Assembly: GCA_963719135.1 (NCBI GenBank)
Contig: CAVRAZ010000001.1
Span: 496,001 to 560,000, forward strand
Direction of reading: 5' to 3'
Origin: CAVRAZ01 sp963719135
Lineage (GTDB): Bacteria > Pseudomonadota > Gammaproteobacteria > DSM-19610
Length of the DNA: 64,000 nt
The first letter of the stretch is position 1; each line of letters opens with the position of its first letter. The notes beneath the pieces are model-generated. The model had not been told where the DNA came from, did not search any database, and saw only the letters and a program-made list of their open reading frames with translations. This document shows positions 19,258 through 28,208 of this stretch, piece after piece. Position numbers and translations under genes: made by a program.

Positions 19258-20163
19258 CTACAGCGCCTCCACCGTATAGGCCGCCGCCATTCGGTGTTCG
19301 CCGCCCGGAGCGATGGTCACGAGATGATCCACCGCGTTCGCCGTTTCGACGCACAGCATGTGTTTCCAGCCGTCCGCGCCGAGGTCGCCGATCGCGGCGG
19401 CCTTCTCGCGCCAGGGGGTCCAGACCACGGTGGCGCGAGCGCCGCGCGACCGGATGAGTATCCGGCGCTTCAACCCGGGGTCCTCGATCGCGCACACGGC
19501 GCCGGTGTCGAGGTAAACCCGGTCGGTCTCGCCGGAAAACCGCACCGGTCCGTTCTGGCGGTCGCGCGCCATGGCGCGCACCTTGTCGAGGTACTCGCGA
19601 TCTTCAAGCCCGGTGACGCTCGCGGTCTCGATGTCGGCAACGTTGAAATAGGTGTGCAGCGCCTCGCTGATGGTGACCGGCTTGGTGCCCTCGTTGCGGG
19701 TGACCAGCTCGACATCGAGCGCCGCGCCGACGGTGATGACGTTGTCCACCGGGGTCCGGTGCGGCCATTGCGCGCGCGTGGCGTCGGTCGCGTCGAGCCG
19801 GAAGGTAATCTGCGTCCCGCCATCCGGCCGCTGCTCGCTGGCGATTACGGACCAGGACGTGGTCCGCGCGAACCCGTGCGCGGGATACGCGGCCTCGCCG
19901 GCGTGCGGGCCGAACCAGGGCCAGCAGACCGGTACGCCGCCGCGCACCGATTTGCCGCGCGCGAACTTTGCAGCGGTGCTCAGCCAGATCACCGGCGCCT
20001 CGTCCTGGGGTTGCCATTGGAGCACCTGCGCGCCCTGCAAGGCTATGGTCGCATCGCCGTAGTCGTTGGTTATCCGCGCGACGGGCATACCGCCCGAGCC
20101 CGCCTCGAACACCAGCTCGCCGGCAAATCCATAGCGTTTGTTCAATGCGTCAACCGAGGTCAT
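19258..20163 (-). CDS. D-hexose-6-phosphate mutarotase (YeaD-like aldose epimerase)
   Basis: 301 residues, the usual length of the YeaD/glucose-6-phosphate 1-epimerase family. Family features include the substrate loop RGGVPVCWPWFG (near 73-84), the catalytic His in AHGFAR (near 95), and SEALHTYFNV with a conserved His. It interconverts alpha and beta anomers of hexose 6-phosphates in the cytoplasm. Its neighbours give no pathway link. Confidence 0.9.
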   Translation of the reverse strand: MTSVDALNKRYGFAGELVFEAGSGGMPVARITNDYGDATIALQGAQVLQWQPQDEAPVIWLSTAAKFARGKSVRGGVPVCWPWFGPHAGEAAYPAHGFARTTSWSVIASEQRPDGGTQITFRLDATDATRAQWPHRTPVDNVITVGAALDVELVTRNEGTKPVTISEALHTYFNVADIETASVTGLEDREYLDKVRAMARDRQNGPVRFSGETDRVYLDTGAVCAIEDPGLKRRILIRSRGARATVVWTPWREKAAAIGDLGADGWKHMLCVETANAVDHLVTIAPGGEHRMAAAYTVEAL

Positions 20164-20241
20164 CTCCAGGCCCTTTCATTGGAATGGGCGTTAGGATAAC
20201 CCGGCTGTTACCCTGAAATCCAAGGGTTATTTCGGCGTAGT

Positions 20242-21555
20242 TCAACCGCCGGACGGCGCCCGGCGCGTGACCGCGAGCCTGAGAAAATGCGTTGCGCAGG
20301 AAATGCAGGGATCGTAGTTGCGGATGACCATCTCGGCACGCTGCCTCAGCACGTCGTCCGGCCGGTCCAGTCCACAGGCCTGCAGCGACGTGCGGATATC
20401 CTCTTCGATGCGCGCCTGGTTCTGACTGGTCGGCGGCACGATGCGCGCCGAGACGATGCGACCGGCTGCGTCGGTTTCGTAGCGGTGCCACAGCAGGCCG
20501 CGCGGCGCTTCCGTGGCGCCGAAACCGACGCCCGCGCGCGGGCGGATGTCGACGAAGGGCCGCGCCGGCGGCGCGTAGTCTGCGAGCAGCCGAATCGCCT
20601 CGACCAGCGCCACATGAATCTCGACGGCACGCGCGACGATACTGTGAAACATGTTCGTGCTCGGGAACGCCGTCGGCAGGCGCGCCAGCAGGGCCTGCGT
20701 CTCCGGTGGCAGGCGATCGAGGTTCAGGTTGAGCCGCGCGACCGGGCCCACCAGATACGGCCGCCCTGCGTGCAGGGCGTGCAGCGCGGTCGAATGCGGC
20801 ACCTGGAATTCCTCGAAGTGCTGTTCGTATTCGGCGCGATCGATCGCCATGCCGGCACTCGATACGATGCACCCGCCGGCCATCGCGTACTCCCGCGGAT
20901 CGCGCAGCGCGACGCTGGTGAACGTCTGGCGGTCGTCGGGCAATGCCAGGCCGGCGACCCAGCGCACGAGTTCTTCCGCGCGCGGAACCGCCTCGCGCAA
21001 GCGCGTCGCCAGTACGCTCACCTCGCTCCGGCGCGGCGCGTGATGAAAACCGCCGACGCGCACGCCGACCGGGTGCACCGACCGGCCGCCCAGCAGGCGG
21101 ATCAGGTCGTTGCCGAGCCCTTGCAGATAAAGACCGCGGCGCACTTCGTCCGGATAGTCGGCGGCCATCGCCACGGCACTGGTGTAACCGAAGAAATCGG
21201 GCGCCGCCAGCAGATGAATGTGCAGGCTGTGGCTCTGTATCCACTCGCCGCAATAGAACACCCGGCGCATGCGCCGCACCCAGTCGCCGGCGTCCACCCC
21301 GAACGCCGACTCCAGCGCCTGCACGGCGCTCATCTGGTAAGCGACCGGACAGATGCCGCAGATGCGCGCGACCATATCCGGCACTTCGCGGCAGTCGCGT
21401 CCGATCAGAAACTGCTCGAACAGTCGCGGCGGTTCGTAGATGCGCAGTTGCAGATGACGGATCGAACCCGCCTCGATTTCGAGTTCCAGCGCGCCCTCGC
21501 CTTCGACGCGCGCCAGGACGGGCACATGGATGCGTATGTCACGTTGTTCACTCAT
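20242..21555 (-). CDS. hydA: Group 3b [NiFe] hydrogenase large (alpha) subunit
   Basis: 437 residues. Both nickel-binding motifs are present: RICGICP near residue 64 and DPCISCATHF near residue 415. The stretch after the final His (FLRLAVTRRAPSGG) is the peptide expected to be cleaved by a maturation protease. With the three upstream genes it forms the cytoplasmic bidirectional NAD(P)-linked hydrogenase, also called sulfhydrogenase. It overlaps the small-subunit gene by 8 bp. hydA here means the alpha subunit of this [NiFe] family, not [FeFe] HydA. Confidence 0.9.
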   Translation of the reverse strand: MSEQRDIRIHVPVLARVEGEGALELEIEAGSIRHLQLRIYEPPRLFEQFLIGRDCREVPDMVARICGICPVAYQMSAVQALESAFGVDAGDWVRRMRRVFYCGEWIQSHSLHIHLLAAPDFFGYTSAVAMAADYPDEVRRGLYLQGLGNDLIRLLGGRSVHPVGVRVGGFHHAPRRSEVSVLATRLREAVPRAEELVRWVAGLALPDDRQTFTSVALRDPREYAMAGGCIVSSAGMAIDRAEYEQHFEEFQVPHSTALHALHAGRPYLVGPVARLNLNLDRLPPETQALLARLPTAFPSTNMFHSIVARAVEIHVALVEAIRLLADYAPPARPFVDIRPRAGVGFGATEAPRGLLWHRYETDAAGRIVSARIVPPTSQNQARIEEDIRTSLQACGLDRPDDVLRQRAEMVIRNYDPCISCATHFLRLAVTRRAPSGG

Positions 21556-22342
21556 CGCCGGCCTTCCATTTCATTCCCTCGGCGCTGAACGCCGGCGCGT
21601 TGCTGTTGAAGGACAGATAGCGGCGGGCGATGTCGGCGGGCATGAGACCCAGCCCCGTGAAGCGCCGGCTCAAGGCGGCGGTGTTGGCACTTTCCGCCGG
21701 CCCGAAGCAGCCGTAACAGTCGCGCCCGTAGCGCGGGCAGATGGCACCGCAGCCGGTCTCGGTCACCGGCCCCATGCACGGCGTTCCCTGCGTCACCAGC
21801 ACGCACACGGCGCCGGCGCGCTTGCACTCGAGGCAGACTTTCTCGTGCAGCGGGTTCAACCGCGTGCCCGCCAGCAGCGAGTTGACCGCCTGCAGCACCT
21901 GGCGGCTGGTCACGGGACAGCCCCAGAGCTCGAGATCGACCGCTATGTGATCCTTGATCGGTGTGACCCGGTCGAGGCTGGCGATGTATTCGGGGCTGGC
22001 GTAGATGCCTTCGATCCACCGCTTCGCATCGGCGAAGTTGCGCAGCGACTGCAGGCCGCCGGCCGTGGCGCAAGCGCCGATGGTGACGATGTAACCGCTG
22101 TTGGCACGGATGCGTTGCACGCGTTCGAGGTCCTCCGGCGTGGCGATGCTGCCTTCGATGAAGGCGACGTCGACCTGCGCGTCGGCGTCGAGCATGCCGG
22201 CCTCTGCGAAGTGCACGAGTTGCACGCGCCCGGCCAGCGTCAGCAGCGCCTCGCCCATGTTCAGGAACGCGAGCTGACAGCCGTCGCAGGAACTGAACTT
22301 GTGGACGGCGACGCGGACGGACGGCGCAGCGGACCGTTTCAT
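21548..22342 (-). CDS. hydD: Group 3b [NiFe] hydrogenase small (delta) subunit
   Basis: 264 residues from the ATG at 22342 (MKRSAAPSVRV); the open frame further upstream overlaps hydG and is not homologous. The proximal cluster motif is SSCDGCQLAFLN near residue 20. There is no Tat signal, so the enzyme is cytoplasmic. Further cysteines (CLEC, TPCMGPVTETGC, YGCFGP) bind the remaining Fe-S centres. It lies 1 bp after hydG, in one operon. Confidence 0.9.
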   Translation of the reverse strand: MKRSAAPSVRVAVHKFSSCDGCQLAFLNMGEALLTLAGRVQLVHFAEAGMLDADAQVDVAFIEGSIATPEDLERVQRIRANSGYIVTIGACATAGGLQSLRNFADAKRWIEGIYASPEYIASLDRVTPIKDHIAVDLELWGCPVTSRQVLQAVNSLLAGTRLNPLHEKVCLECKRAGAVCVLVTQGTPCMGPVTETGCGAICPRYGRDCYGCFGPAESANTAALSRRFTGLGLMPADIARRYLSFNSNAPAFSAEGMKWKAGDE

Positions 22343-22343
22343 G

Positions 22344-23186
22344 TCAAAACCCCTTTCGCCCGAGCAGTTTCTGCACGTCGGCGTACGCGAACACCGGACC
22401 GTCTCGACAGACGAAGTGCGGTCCGATCTGGCAATGGCCGCACCAGCCCACGCCGCACTGCATGTTGCGCTCCAGACTGAGCCAGATGAATTTGCGCGCA
22501 ATCCCGCGTTCGGCGAGGATGTGCGCGGCGCCCAGCATCATCGGTTGGGGGCCGCACATCAACACCCCGGTGCGGGCCGTGTCGAATTCCGCCTGGTCGA
22601 GCAGTTCGGTCACCAGCCCCACGTGCCAGCGCCACTGCGCATTGCCGACGTCGGCGGCCAGCAGCACGCGGATGCCGTCCTCGCGCGTCCAGCGTTCGTA
22701 CTGCTCGCGCCAGAGCAGATCGTCGGCGTGTTTCACACCCTGGATCACCGTCAGAAAGCCAAAATGTTCGCGGCGGTTACGTACGTAGTTGATCACCGAA
22801 ACGACCGGCGCGCAGCCCAACCCGCCGGTGACGACCAGCAGGTCCTGTCCCGCGAGCGTCTCGAGCGGCCAACCGCGCCCGAAGGCCCCGCGCAACCCGA
22901 TCACGTCGCCGACCTGCAGGTCGTGCAGGCAGGTGGTGACGCGCCCGACCTTGCGGATGGTATGGCGCAGCACGCCCGTTTCATCCGGGTCCGAAACGAT
23001 GGAAATGGCCACTTCGCCGACACCCGGCACACAGAGCATGTTGAACTGGCCCGGGCTGAACTGGTAGGTGTCGGCGCCGTCGAGCAGCTCCAGCGACAGC
23101 GTCACGATCAAACGCGATTCCTGCATGCGGTCGACGACCCGTGCGCGCAGCGGCACACCGGGTGCCAGCGCATCAGTCCGTGCCAC
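22344..23186 (-). CDS. hydG: Group 3b hydrogenase gamma subunit (FAD/NAD(P) reductase)
   Basis: 280 residues of the ferredoxin-NADP reductase type. It has a flavin-binding region (SPGQFNML near residue 44), a pyridine-nucleotide region (VVTGGLGCAP near residue 118) and a C-terminal [2Fe-2S] motif (MQCGVGWCGHCQIG near residue 243). It connects the hydrogenase to NAD(P)H. It overlaps hydB by 14 bp and abuts hydD, showing tight translational coupling. Confidence 0.9.
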   Translation of the reverse strand: MARTDALAPGVPLRARVVDRMQESRLIVTLSLELLDGADTYQFSPGQFNMLCVPGVGEVAISIVSDPDETGVLRHTIRKVGRVTTCLHDLQVGDVIGLRGAFGRGWPLETLAGQDLLVVTGGLGCAPVVSVINYVRNRREHFGFLTVIQGVKHADDLLWREQYERWTREDGIRVLLAADVGNAQWRWHVGLVTELLDQAEFDTARTGVLMCGPQPMMLGAAHILAERGIARKFIWLSLERNMQCGVGWCGHCQIGPHFVCRDGPVFAYADVQKLLGRKGF

Positions 23187-24273
23187 AGATCGCCCCCGCT
23201 TCCTCGGTAATGTCGATGCCCACCGGACACCAGCTTATGCAGCGCCCGCAGCCCACGCAACCGCTGCGCCCGTACTGGTCGTGCCACCCGCCCAGCTTGT
23301 GCGTCAGCCACTGCCGGTAGCGCAACGGCGCGTCGGACCGGAGGATGAAACCATGCAGATAGCTGTGCCCGGCGGTAAAGCACGAGTCCCACTGGTGGAC
23401 GTGGCGGCTGTGCGTGCCGTCGGCCGTAACCTCGTCCTCGGCGCTGAAACAGAAACAGGTGGGACAGACCGAGGTGCAGTTGCCGCACGCCAGGCAGCGC
23501 TCGCCAACCTCGGCCCAGCGCGCATGGTCCAGGCGCGCAAACAGACTCTCCTTCAGATTGCGCGACGGCAGCGACCGCGTCTGCGCGGCACTTGCCGCGT
23601 CGGTCGCGGCAGCGGCTTCGGCCCGCTGTTCGGCCGATACCGGCCCCAGCGGCAGGGTGGCGATGAGACTTCTGCCCGAAGCAGAGCCGGCGGTCACGAT
23701 AAAGCCGGTATCCAGTTCGTCGAGCAGGATATCGTAACCGCGCGTCGCCGCCGGCCCGTCGCCGGTCGACGCACAGAAACAGGTTGCCGCCGGGTGCGTG
23801 CAGTTGACCGCGACGAGCAGCAGCGCCGCTCGGCGGTGCTGGTACGGCACGTCGGCCATGCCTTCCAGGAAATGCCGATCCAGCAGATCGAGCGCCGCCA
23901 GATCGCAGGCGCGCACGCCGATCACCGCCGCCGCTTCGACGGGCGCTTCCACGGCGCGGAATTCCGGCGCGCTGCGGTCGGCGAAGTTCACCTCCCAGCG
24001 CACTTCCCGCGGCGCGAACAACCGCGGCTTGAGCGCCTGCGGGCCGTTGGCCCAGGCGAACAGACGTTGACCCCCCTCCTGCGTCAGTCGGTATTCGCCC
24101 GGCGCCTGGTGGTCGCGATAGCCGGCCGGCAGCTCGCTGACATCGTTGATCTCGTCGAAGACGATGGCGCCGTCGCGCACCGTCGGTCCGACGCAGCGGT
24201 AACCGCTTGCACGCAGGGTGTCCAGCAACTGCTGGAATCCGGCGCGCGCGAGAAATCCGTTTTCCATGGTCAT
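23173..24273 (-). CDS. hydB: Group 3b hydrogenase beta subunit (4Fe-4S protein)
   Basis: 366 residues. Two C-terminal [4Fe-4S] motifs are seen (CLACGNCTSVCP near residue 259 and CVGCGRCISWCP near residue 343). The N-terminal part carries further family cysteines (NCTHPAATCFC). It passes electrons between the FAD subunit and the small subunit. The gene overlaps the upstream kinase gene by 4 bp and hydG by 14 bp. Confidence 0.9.
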   Translation of the reverse strand: MTMENGFLARAGFQQLLDTLRASGYRCVGPTVRDGAIVFDEINDVSELPAGYRDHQAPGEYRLTQEGGQRLFAWANGPQALKPRLFAPREVRWEVNFADRSAPEFRAVEAPVEAAAVIGVRACDLAALDLLDRHFLEGMADVPYQHRRAALLLVAVNCTHPAATCFCASTGDGPAATRGYDILLDELDTGFIVTAGSASGRSLIATLPLGPVSAEQRAEAAAATDAASAAQTRSLPSRNLKESLFARLDHARWAEVGERCLACGNCTSVCPTCFCFSAEDEVTADGTHSRHVHQWDSCFTAGHSYLHGFILRSDAPLRYRQWLTHKLGGWHDQYGRSGCVGCGRCISWCPVGIDITEEAGAICGTD

Positions 24274-25874
24274 GAAGACAGGCGCCCTTCGAGCAGCCGG
24301 GTATTCCGTTCGACCGCCGCGGTATCGGTGGTGTCGAACAGGATTGTTGACGCCTGCTCGTCCGGCGTCAATGGGTCGGCGCTAAGAATTTGCGCATCCA
24401 GCACTGCCAGGTCGGCTTCGGATGCATCAGCGCCGGCGTGCAGGCGTGCGCGAATGCGTGCGCGCAGCACGGCGTCGGGCGCCGCGAAATCCAGAATGAC
24501 GAAACCGCTGCGTGCCATCGACGCCACGGCGGCGAACTGATCGCGCCATTGCGCACTGAGAAAGGTTGCATCGACGATGACCGAGAAACCGCCGTCCAGC
24601 GCGGCGCAGGCCAGTTCTGCAAGGCGCGTGCAGGTGCGGCGGCCCGCAGCGGCGGTGTAGATGCCGCCCGCGACTGCGGAAGCGGACGCCGCCAGCGCCT
24701 CGAGGCCGAACAGCCGTTTACGCTCGATGTCGGAGCGCAACTGCACCGCGCCGATGCGTTCGACCAGTTGCGCCGCAAGCGTCGACTTGCCCGAGCCTGA
24801 CAGTCCGTGGGTGATCATCAACACCGGTCTCGGCCGTGTTATGAGCCGCTCGGCCAGCGCCAGGTACGTACGGCAGGTCGCGCGCGGCTCGGCGTCGGCC
24901 GCCGTCGTACCCGCGTCGGTCAGCCGCAGCACCGCGACCTTGGCGCGCACCAGTGCGCGGTAGACGAAGTAATAGGGCAGCACCGCCAGACCGGCGTAAT
25001 CGCCGGTGGCCTGCAGATACCGGTTGAGAAAACGGCGCGCCTCGACGTCCAGCCCGTGATCCAGCAGGTCCATGTACAGAAAGGCGACGTTGCTCATCAC
25101 GTCGATCCAGCGCAGTTCCGGATTGAATTCGATGCAGTCGAACAGGCGGACGCGGTCGCCGATTTCGACCAGGTTGCCCAGGTGCAGATCGCCGTGGCAC
25201 TCGCGCACCAACCCGTCGCGCCGGCGCGCATTCATCGCCGCGCGCACCCGCTCGAACTCGGCCTCGCCCCAGCGCGCGATACGCTCGATCGCGGCGCGCT
25301 CATCGTCGTCGGCCAGGCGCGGCCGGATGTGATCGAAATTCTCGGTAAACCAATGATGGATGCGCTGCGGCTCGCCGAAGCCGCTGGCGGCCGCCGCCGG
25401 CGCCGCCGCGCGGTGCGCCGCCGCGATCCGGTCGCACATCGCATCGAGCAGCGCAGGCGTCAACGCGCCGCGCCGCGCCACCTGGTCGAGTGTCGCAGCG
25501 TCGGGAAAGCGCCGCATCTTCACGGCATACTCGACGACCTTGCCCGCGCCGCCGACGGCGTACCGGCCCTGCGCGCAGGTCACCGGCACCACGTCGAGAT
25601 AGAGTTCCGGCGAAAAGCGCCGATTGAGCCGCAATTCCTCGGCGCACAACTGGTGACGGCGTTCGAGCGTGGAGAAATCGAGAAAGCCGAAATTGACCGG
25701 CTTCTTGAGTTTGTAGGCGAATTCGCCGGCGAGAAACACCCAGGAGATATGGGTTTCGACGCGCCGCACCCCATCGACGGCGTGCGGATAGGCCTCCGCC
25801 CGCGCCAGCGCGGCCAACATTGCGGCGGTGTGGGCGTCATCGGCCGACGCCGGATTCAACCGCTCCGAATGCAT
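24270..25874 (-). CDS. Fused aminoglycoside-phosphotransferase-like / P-loop kinase protein
   Basis: 534 residues from the ATG at 25874. The first part has an APH/choline-kinase fold: the nucleotide lysine region (AYKLKKPV near residue 50) and the catalytic loop CHGDLHLGN near residue 208, followed by DCIEFNP. The second part is a P-loop kinase with Walker A GLSGSGKST near residue 350, akin to gluconate-kinase or zeta-type kinases. The substrate is unknown. It is the first gene of the hydrogenase operon and overlaps hydB by 4 bp, which suggests a linked role, not drug resistance. Confidence 0.8.
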   Translation of the reverse strand: MHSERLNPASADDAHTAAMLAALARAEAYPHAVDGVRRVETHISWVFLAGEFAYKLKKPVNFGFLDFSTLERRHQLCAEELRLNRRFSPELYLDVVPVTCAQGRYAVGGAGKVVEYAVKMRRFPDAATLDQVARRGALTPALLDAMCDRIAAAHRAAAPAAAASGFGEPQRIHHWFTENFDHIRPRLADDDERAAIERIARWGEAEFERVRAAMNARRRDGLVRECHGDLHLGNLVEIGDRVRLFDCIEFNPELRWIDVMSNVAFLYMDLLDHGLDVEARRFLNRYLQATGDYAGLAVLPYYFVYRALVRAKVAVLRLTDAGTTAADAEPRATCRTYLALAERLITRPRPVLMITHGLSGSGKSTLAAQLVERIGAVQLRSDIERKRLFGLEALAASASAVAGGIYTAAAGRRTCTRLAELACAALDGGFSVIVDATFLSAQWRDQFAAVASMARSGFVILDFAAPDAVLRARIRARLHAGADASEADLAVLDAQILSADPLTPDEQASTILFDTTDTAAVERNTRLLEGRLSS

Positions 25875-25938
25875 CGCAACCACTCCCGCATGGCACCGTC
25901 AGAAACCCATTCTCGCCTGAGGAATCTCTGAGACAGCC

Positions 25939-26005
25939 GTCATACCGGCGAAAACCGGCATCCCGCGTTTTGAAGCGACTGGATCCCGGCCTTCGCCGGG
26001 ATGAC
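25939..26005. repeat. REP/BIME inverted repeat
   Basis: Two facing copies of the GTCATNCCGGCGAARNCCGG-type element (25939-25965 and 25979-26005) separated by a short loop, in the gap between the hydrogenase operon and hypE. Related copies in this window are at 29775, 30668, 36877, 39339, 45105, 49482 and 53599. Confidence 0.85.
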
Positions 26006-26030
26006 GTTTTTTCACTTGATCAGAGGTTCG

Positions 26031-27035
26031 TTAACATATCCGCGGCAGCGGGTCGTCTTCCAGTTCGTCGAGCATGCGCTGCCCGCCCAGCTCGGTCGTC
26101 AACAGCACGCGCGGCTCGCCGGATTCCAGATGACCGATGCGCTGCGCGCCGGCGCCCTCCGGCAGCGCGCGCCAGCGCTCGAGCAGCGCATCGGCGGCGT
26201 GCGCATCGACCACCGCGACGACGCGGCCCTCGCACGCCAGGAACATAGGATCGTAACCGAGCATGTCGCACACCGACTGCACCGGGTCGCGCACGGGCAC
26301 GGCAACCTGCTCCAGGCGCACCGCCAGACCGGTCGCGTGTACCAGTTCGTGGCAGACCGTCGCCAGCCCGCCGCGCGTCGGATCGCGCATGAAGCGCAGG
26401 CCGTCGAAGGCAAGCGCCGCGCGCGTCAGCGGCATTACGCTCGCGGCGTCGGAGCGCACGTCGCCGCGCAGGCCGAACTGTTCGCGCGCCAGCATGACCG
26501 CGATGCCGTGATCGCCGACCGGACCGCTGACCAGGATCGCGTCGCCGGGCCGGATGCGATTCATCCCGAGCGGCGGCCCCGGCAGCCGCCTGCCGATGCC
26601 GGTCGTCGCCAGGTAGATGCCGCCGCCCTGGCCGCGCGGCAGCACCTTGGTGTCGCCCGCCGCAACCTGCACGCCGACCGCCGCGGCGGCCGCCGCCATC
26701 GACGCGATCACGCGGTCGAGCAGCGCGATCTCGACGCCCTCTTCGACGAAGGCGTTGAGGCTGAGATACAGCGGTTCGCCGCCGGCCACCGCCAGATCGT
26801 TGGTGGTGCCGTGCACGGCCAGCGAACCGATGTCGCCGCCGGGAAATTCCAGCGGCTGCACCGTGAACCCATCGGTGGTGAACAGGATGTCCGGGTCGGC
26901 CAGCGTCAGCGACGCCGCGTCGGCGTGCGTGTCCAGCGCGCCGTGCGACAGGTGGCGTGCGAACAACCCGTCGATCAGCTCGCGCATGTGGCGGCCGCCG
27001 TTGCCGTGGGCGAGGGAGATATGCGTCGCGAGCAT
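26031..27035 (-). CDS. hypE: Hydrogenase maturation protein HypE
   Basis: 334 residues from the ATG at 27035, one codon after a TTG. The PurM-like ATP-binding fold is recognisable (AHGNGGRHMREL at the start, FTTDGFTV near residue 52). The C-terminus ends in PLPRIC, whose terminal cysteine is carbamoylated by HypF and dehydrated to the cyanide ligand of the NiFe centre. It is the last gene of hypCABDE. No hypF is visible in the window. Confidence 0.95.
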   Translation of the reverse strand: MLATHISLAHGNGGRHMRELIDGLFARHLSHGALDTHADAASLTLADPDILFTTDGFTVQPLEFPGGDIGSLAVHGTTNDLAVAGGEPLYLSLNAFVEEGVEIALLDRVIASMAAAAAAVGVQVAAGDTKVLPRGQGGGIYLATTGIGRRLPGPPLGMNRIRPGDAILVSGPVGDHGIAVMLAREQFGLRGDVRSDAASVMPLTRAALAFDGLRFMRDPTRGGLATVCHELVHATGLAVRLEQVAVPVRDPVQSVCDMLGYDPMFLACEGRVVAVVDAHAADALLERWRALPEGAGAQRIGHLESGEPRVLLTTELGGQRMLDELEDDPLPRIC

Positions 27036-27057
27036 CAATCGCCCGCCGCCGCAGCGG

Positions 27058-28197
27058 TCATACGTCGCTCAGCCGGACCGGCGTATCGGCGACGCTGTCC
27101 TGCGCGACCGTCGACTGGCGGATACCGCCGGCCCACCAGATCCGGCAGGCGCCCTCGTCGGAAACCATGCAGGGGCCGATGGGATGGCGCGGCGTGCAGG
27201 CCGCACCGTACAGGCGGCATTGGTTGGGATAGATCTTGCCCAGCACCACGCGCGCGCAGTCGCAGCCGGGCGGCATCTGACCGGCGCGCTTGCGGGCGCT
27301 GTCGGCGTAGGACGGAAACCGCACGCGCGCATCCTGCGCCTTGAAGCGCTGCGCCGGCACGAAGCCCGACGCCGGAATCGTGCCGACGCCGCGCCAGTTG
27401 GCGTCGGCGACGTCGAAGGCATCGGCGAGCTGTGTGCGCGCGGTCGGATTGCCGCCGGCGCGCACCAGTTCCGGATAACAGTTGTCGAGAAACGCCTGCC
27501 CCGATTGCACCTGGCGCAGCACCGAATAGAGCGCCGCCAGCAGACTGTCCGGGCTGAAGCCGGCGATGGCGGTCGGTATGTTGTAGCGTTCGACCACGAA
27601 GCGCCAGTCTTCCGGCCCCATGACGGTCGACACGTGGCCGGGCGCGACCAGGCCGTCGAACCCCGCCTCTTCGGAGGCCAGCAGCATCGCCACCGCCGGC
27701 CAGGTCAGGCGCCCCGACAATAACAGCGAGAGATTCTCCGGCACGCCTTCCAGCAGCATGGCGGCCACCGGCGCCGAGGTGGTTTCGAAACCGGCGGCAA
27801 AGAACACCACCTGGCGCGCCGGGTTGTCGCGCGCGATGCGCACCGCTTCCATCGGCGAGGCGATCGGCCGCACGTCGGCGCCGCGCGCCTTGGCTTCCTC
27901 CAGCGAATGCGGCTCGCGCTTGGGCACGTTCACCGGCACGCGCAGCATGTCGCCGAAGGTGGCCAGAATCACTTCTTCGTTGAGCGCCAGCGCGATGGCT
28001 TCGAAGACGTCTTCCTCGGGACAGACGCAGACCGGACAGCCCGGTCCGGGAATCAGTTCGATCGACGCGGGCAGCGCGCCGCGCAACCCCGCCAGGGTGA
28101 TCGAGCGCTCGTGGCCGCCGCATACGTTCATGATCCGGACGCTGCGCTCGTCCGCCAGCGCGTGAATTTTCTTGAGCCAGTCGGCGTTGGTCGTCAT
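27058..28197 (-). CDS. hypD: Hydrogenase maturation protein HypD
   Basis: 379 residues, the normal HypD size. Key cysteines are present: MNVCGGHERS near residue 25, PGPGCPVCVCP near residue 51, and a C-terminal [4Fe-4S] set (PPGCDCARV, CRLYGAACTPR, GPCMVSDEGAC). HypD, with HypC and HypE, builds the Fe(CN)2CO unit. It lies 22 bp before hypE. Confidence 0.96.
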   Translation of the reverse strand: MTTNADWLKKIHALADERSVRIMNVCGGHERSITLAGLRGALPASIELIPGPGCPVCVCPEEDVFEAIALALNEEVILATFGDMLRVPVNVPKREPHSLEEAKARGADVRPIASPMEAVRIARDNPARQVVFFAAGFETTSAPVAAMLLEGVPENLSLLLSGRLTWPAVAMLLASEEAGFDGLVAPGHVSTVMGPEDWRFVVERYNIPTAIAGFSPDSLLAALYSVLRQVQSGQAFLDNCYPELVRAGGNPTARTQLADAFDVADANWRGVGTIPASGFVPAQRFKAQDARVRFPSYADSARKRAGQMPPGCDCARVVLGKIYPNQCRLYGAACTPRHPIGPCMVSDEGACRIWWAGGIRQSTVAQDSVADTPVRLSDV

Positions 28198-28208
28198 GGT
28201 GTGCTCTC

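Noticed and set aside
20196..20230. Inverted repeat ATAACCC/GGGTTAT after hydA as a terminator
   Set aside because: The 7-bp stem is AT-rich with a 21-nt loop and no T tract; too weak to call.
24270..25874. Aminoglycoside resistance gene
   Set aside because: The APH-like fold is fused to a P-loop kinase and embedded in a hydrogenase operon; no evidence for drug specificity.
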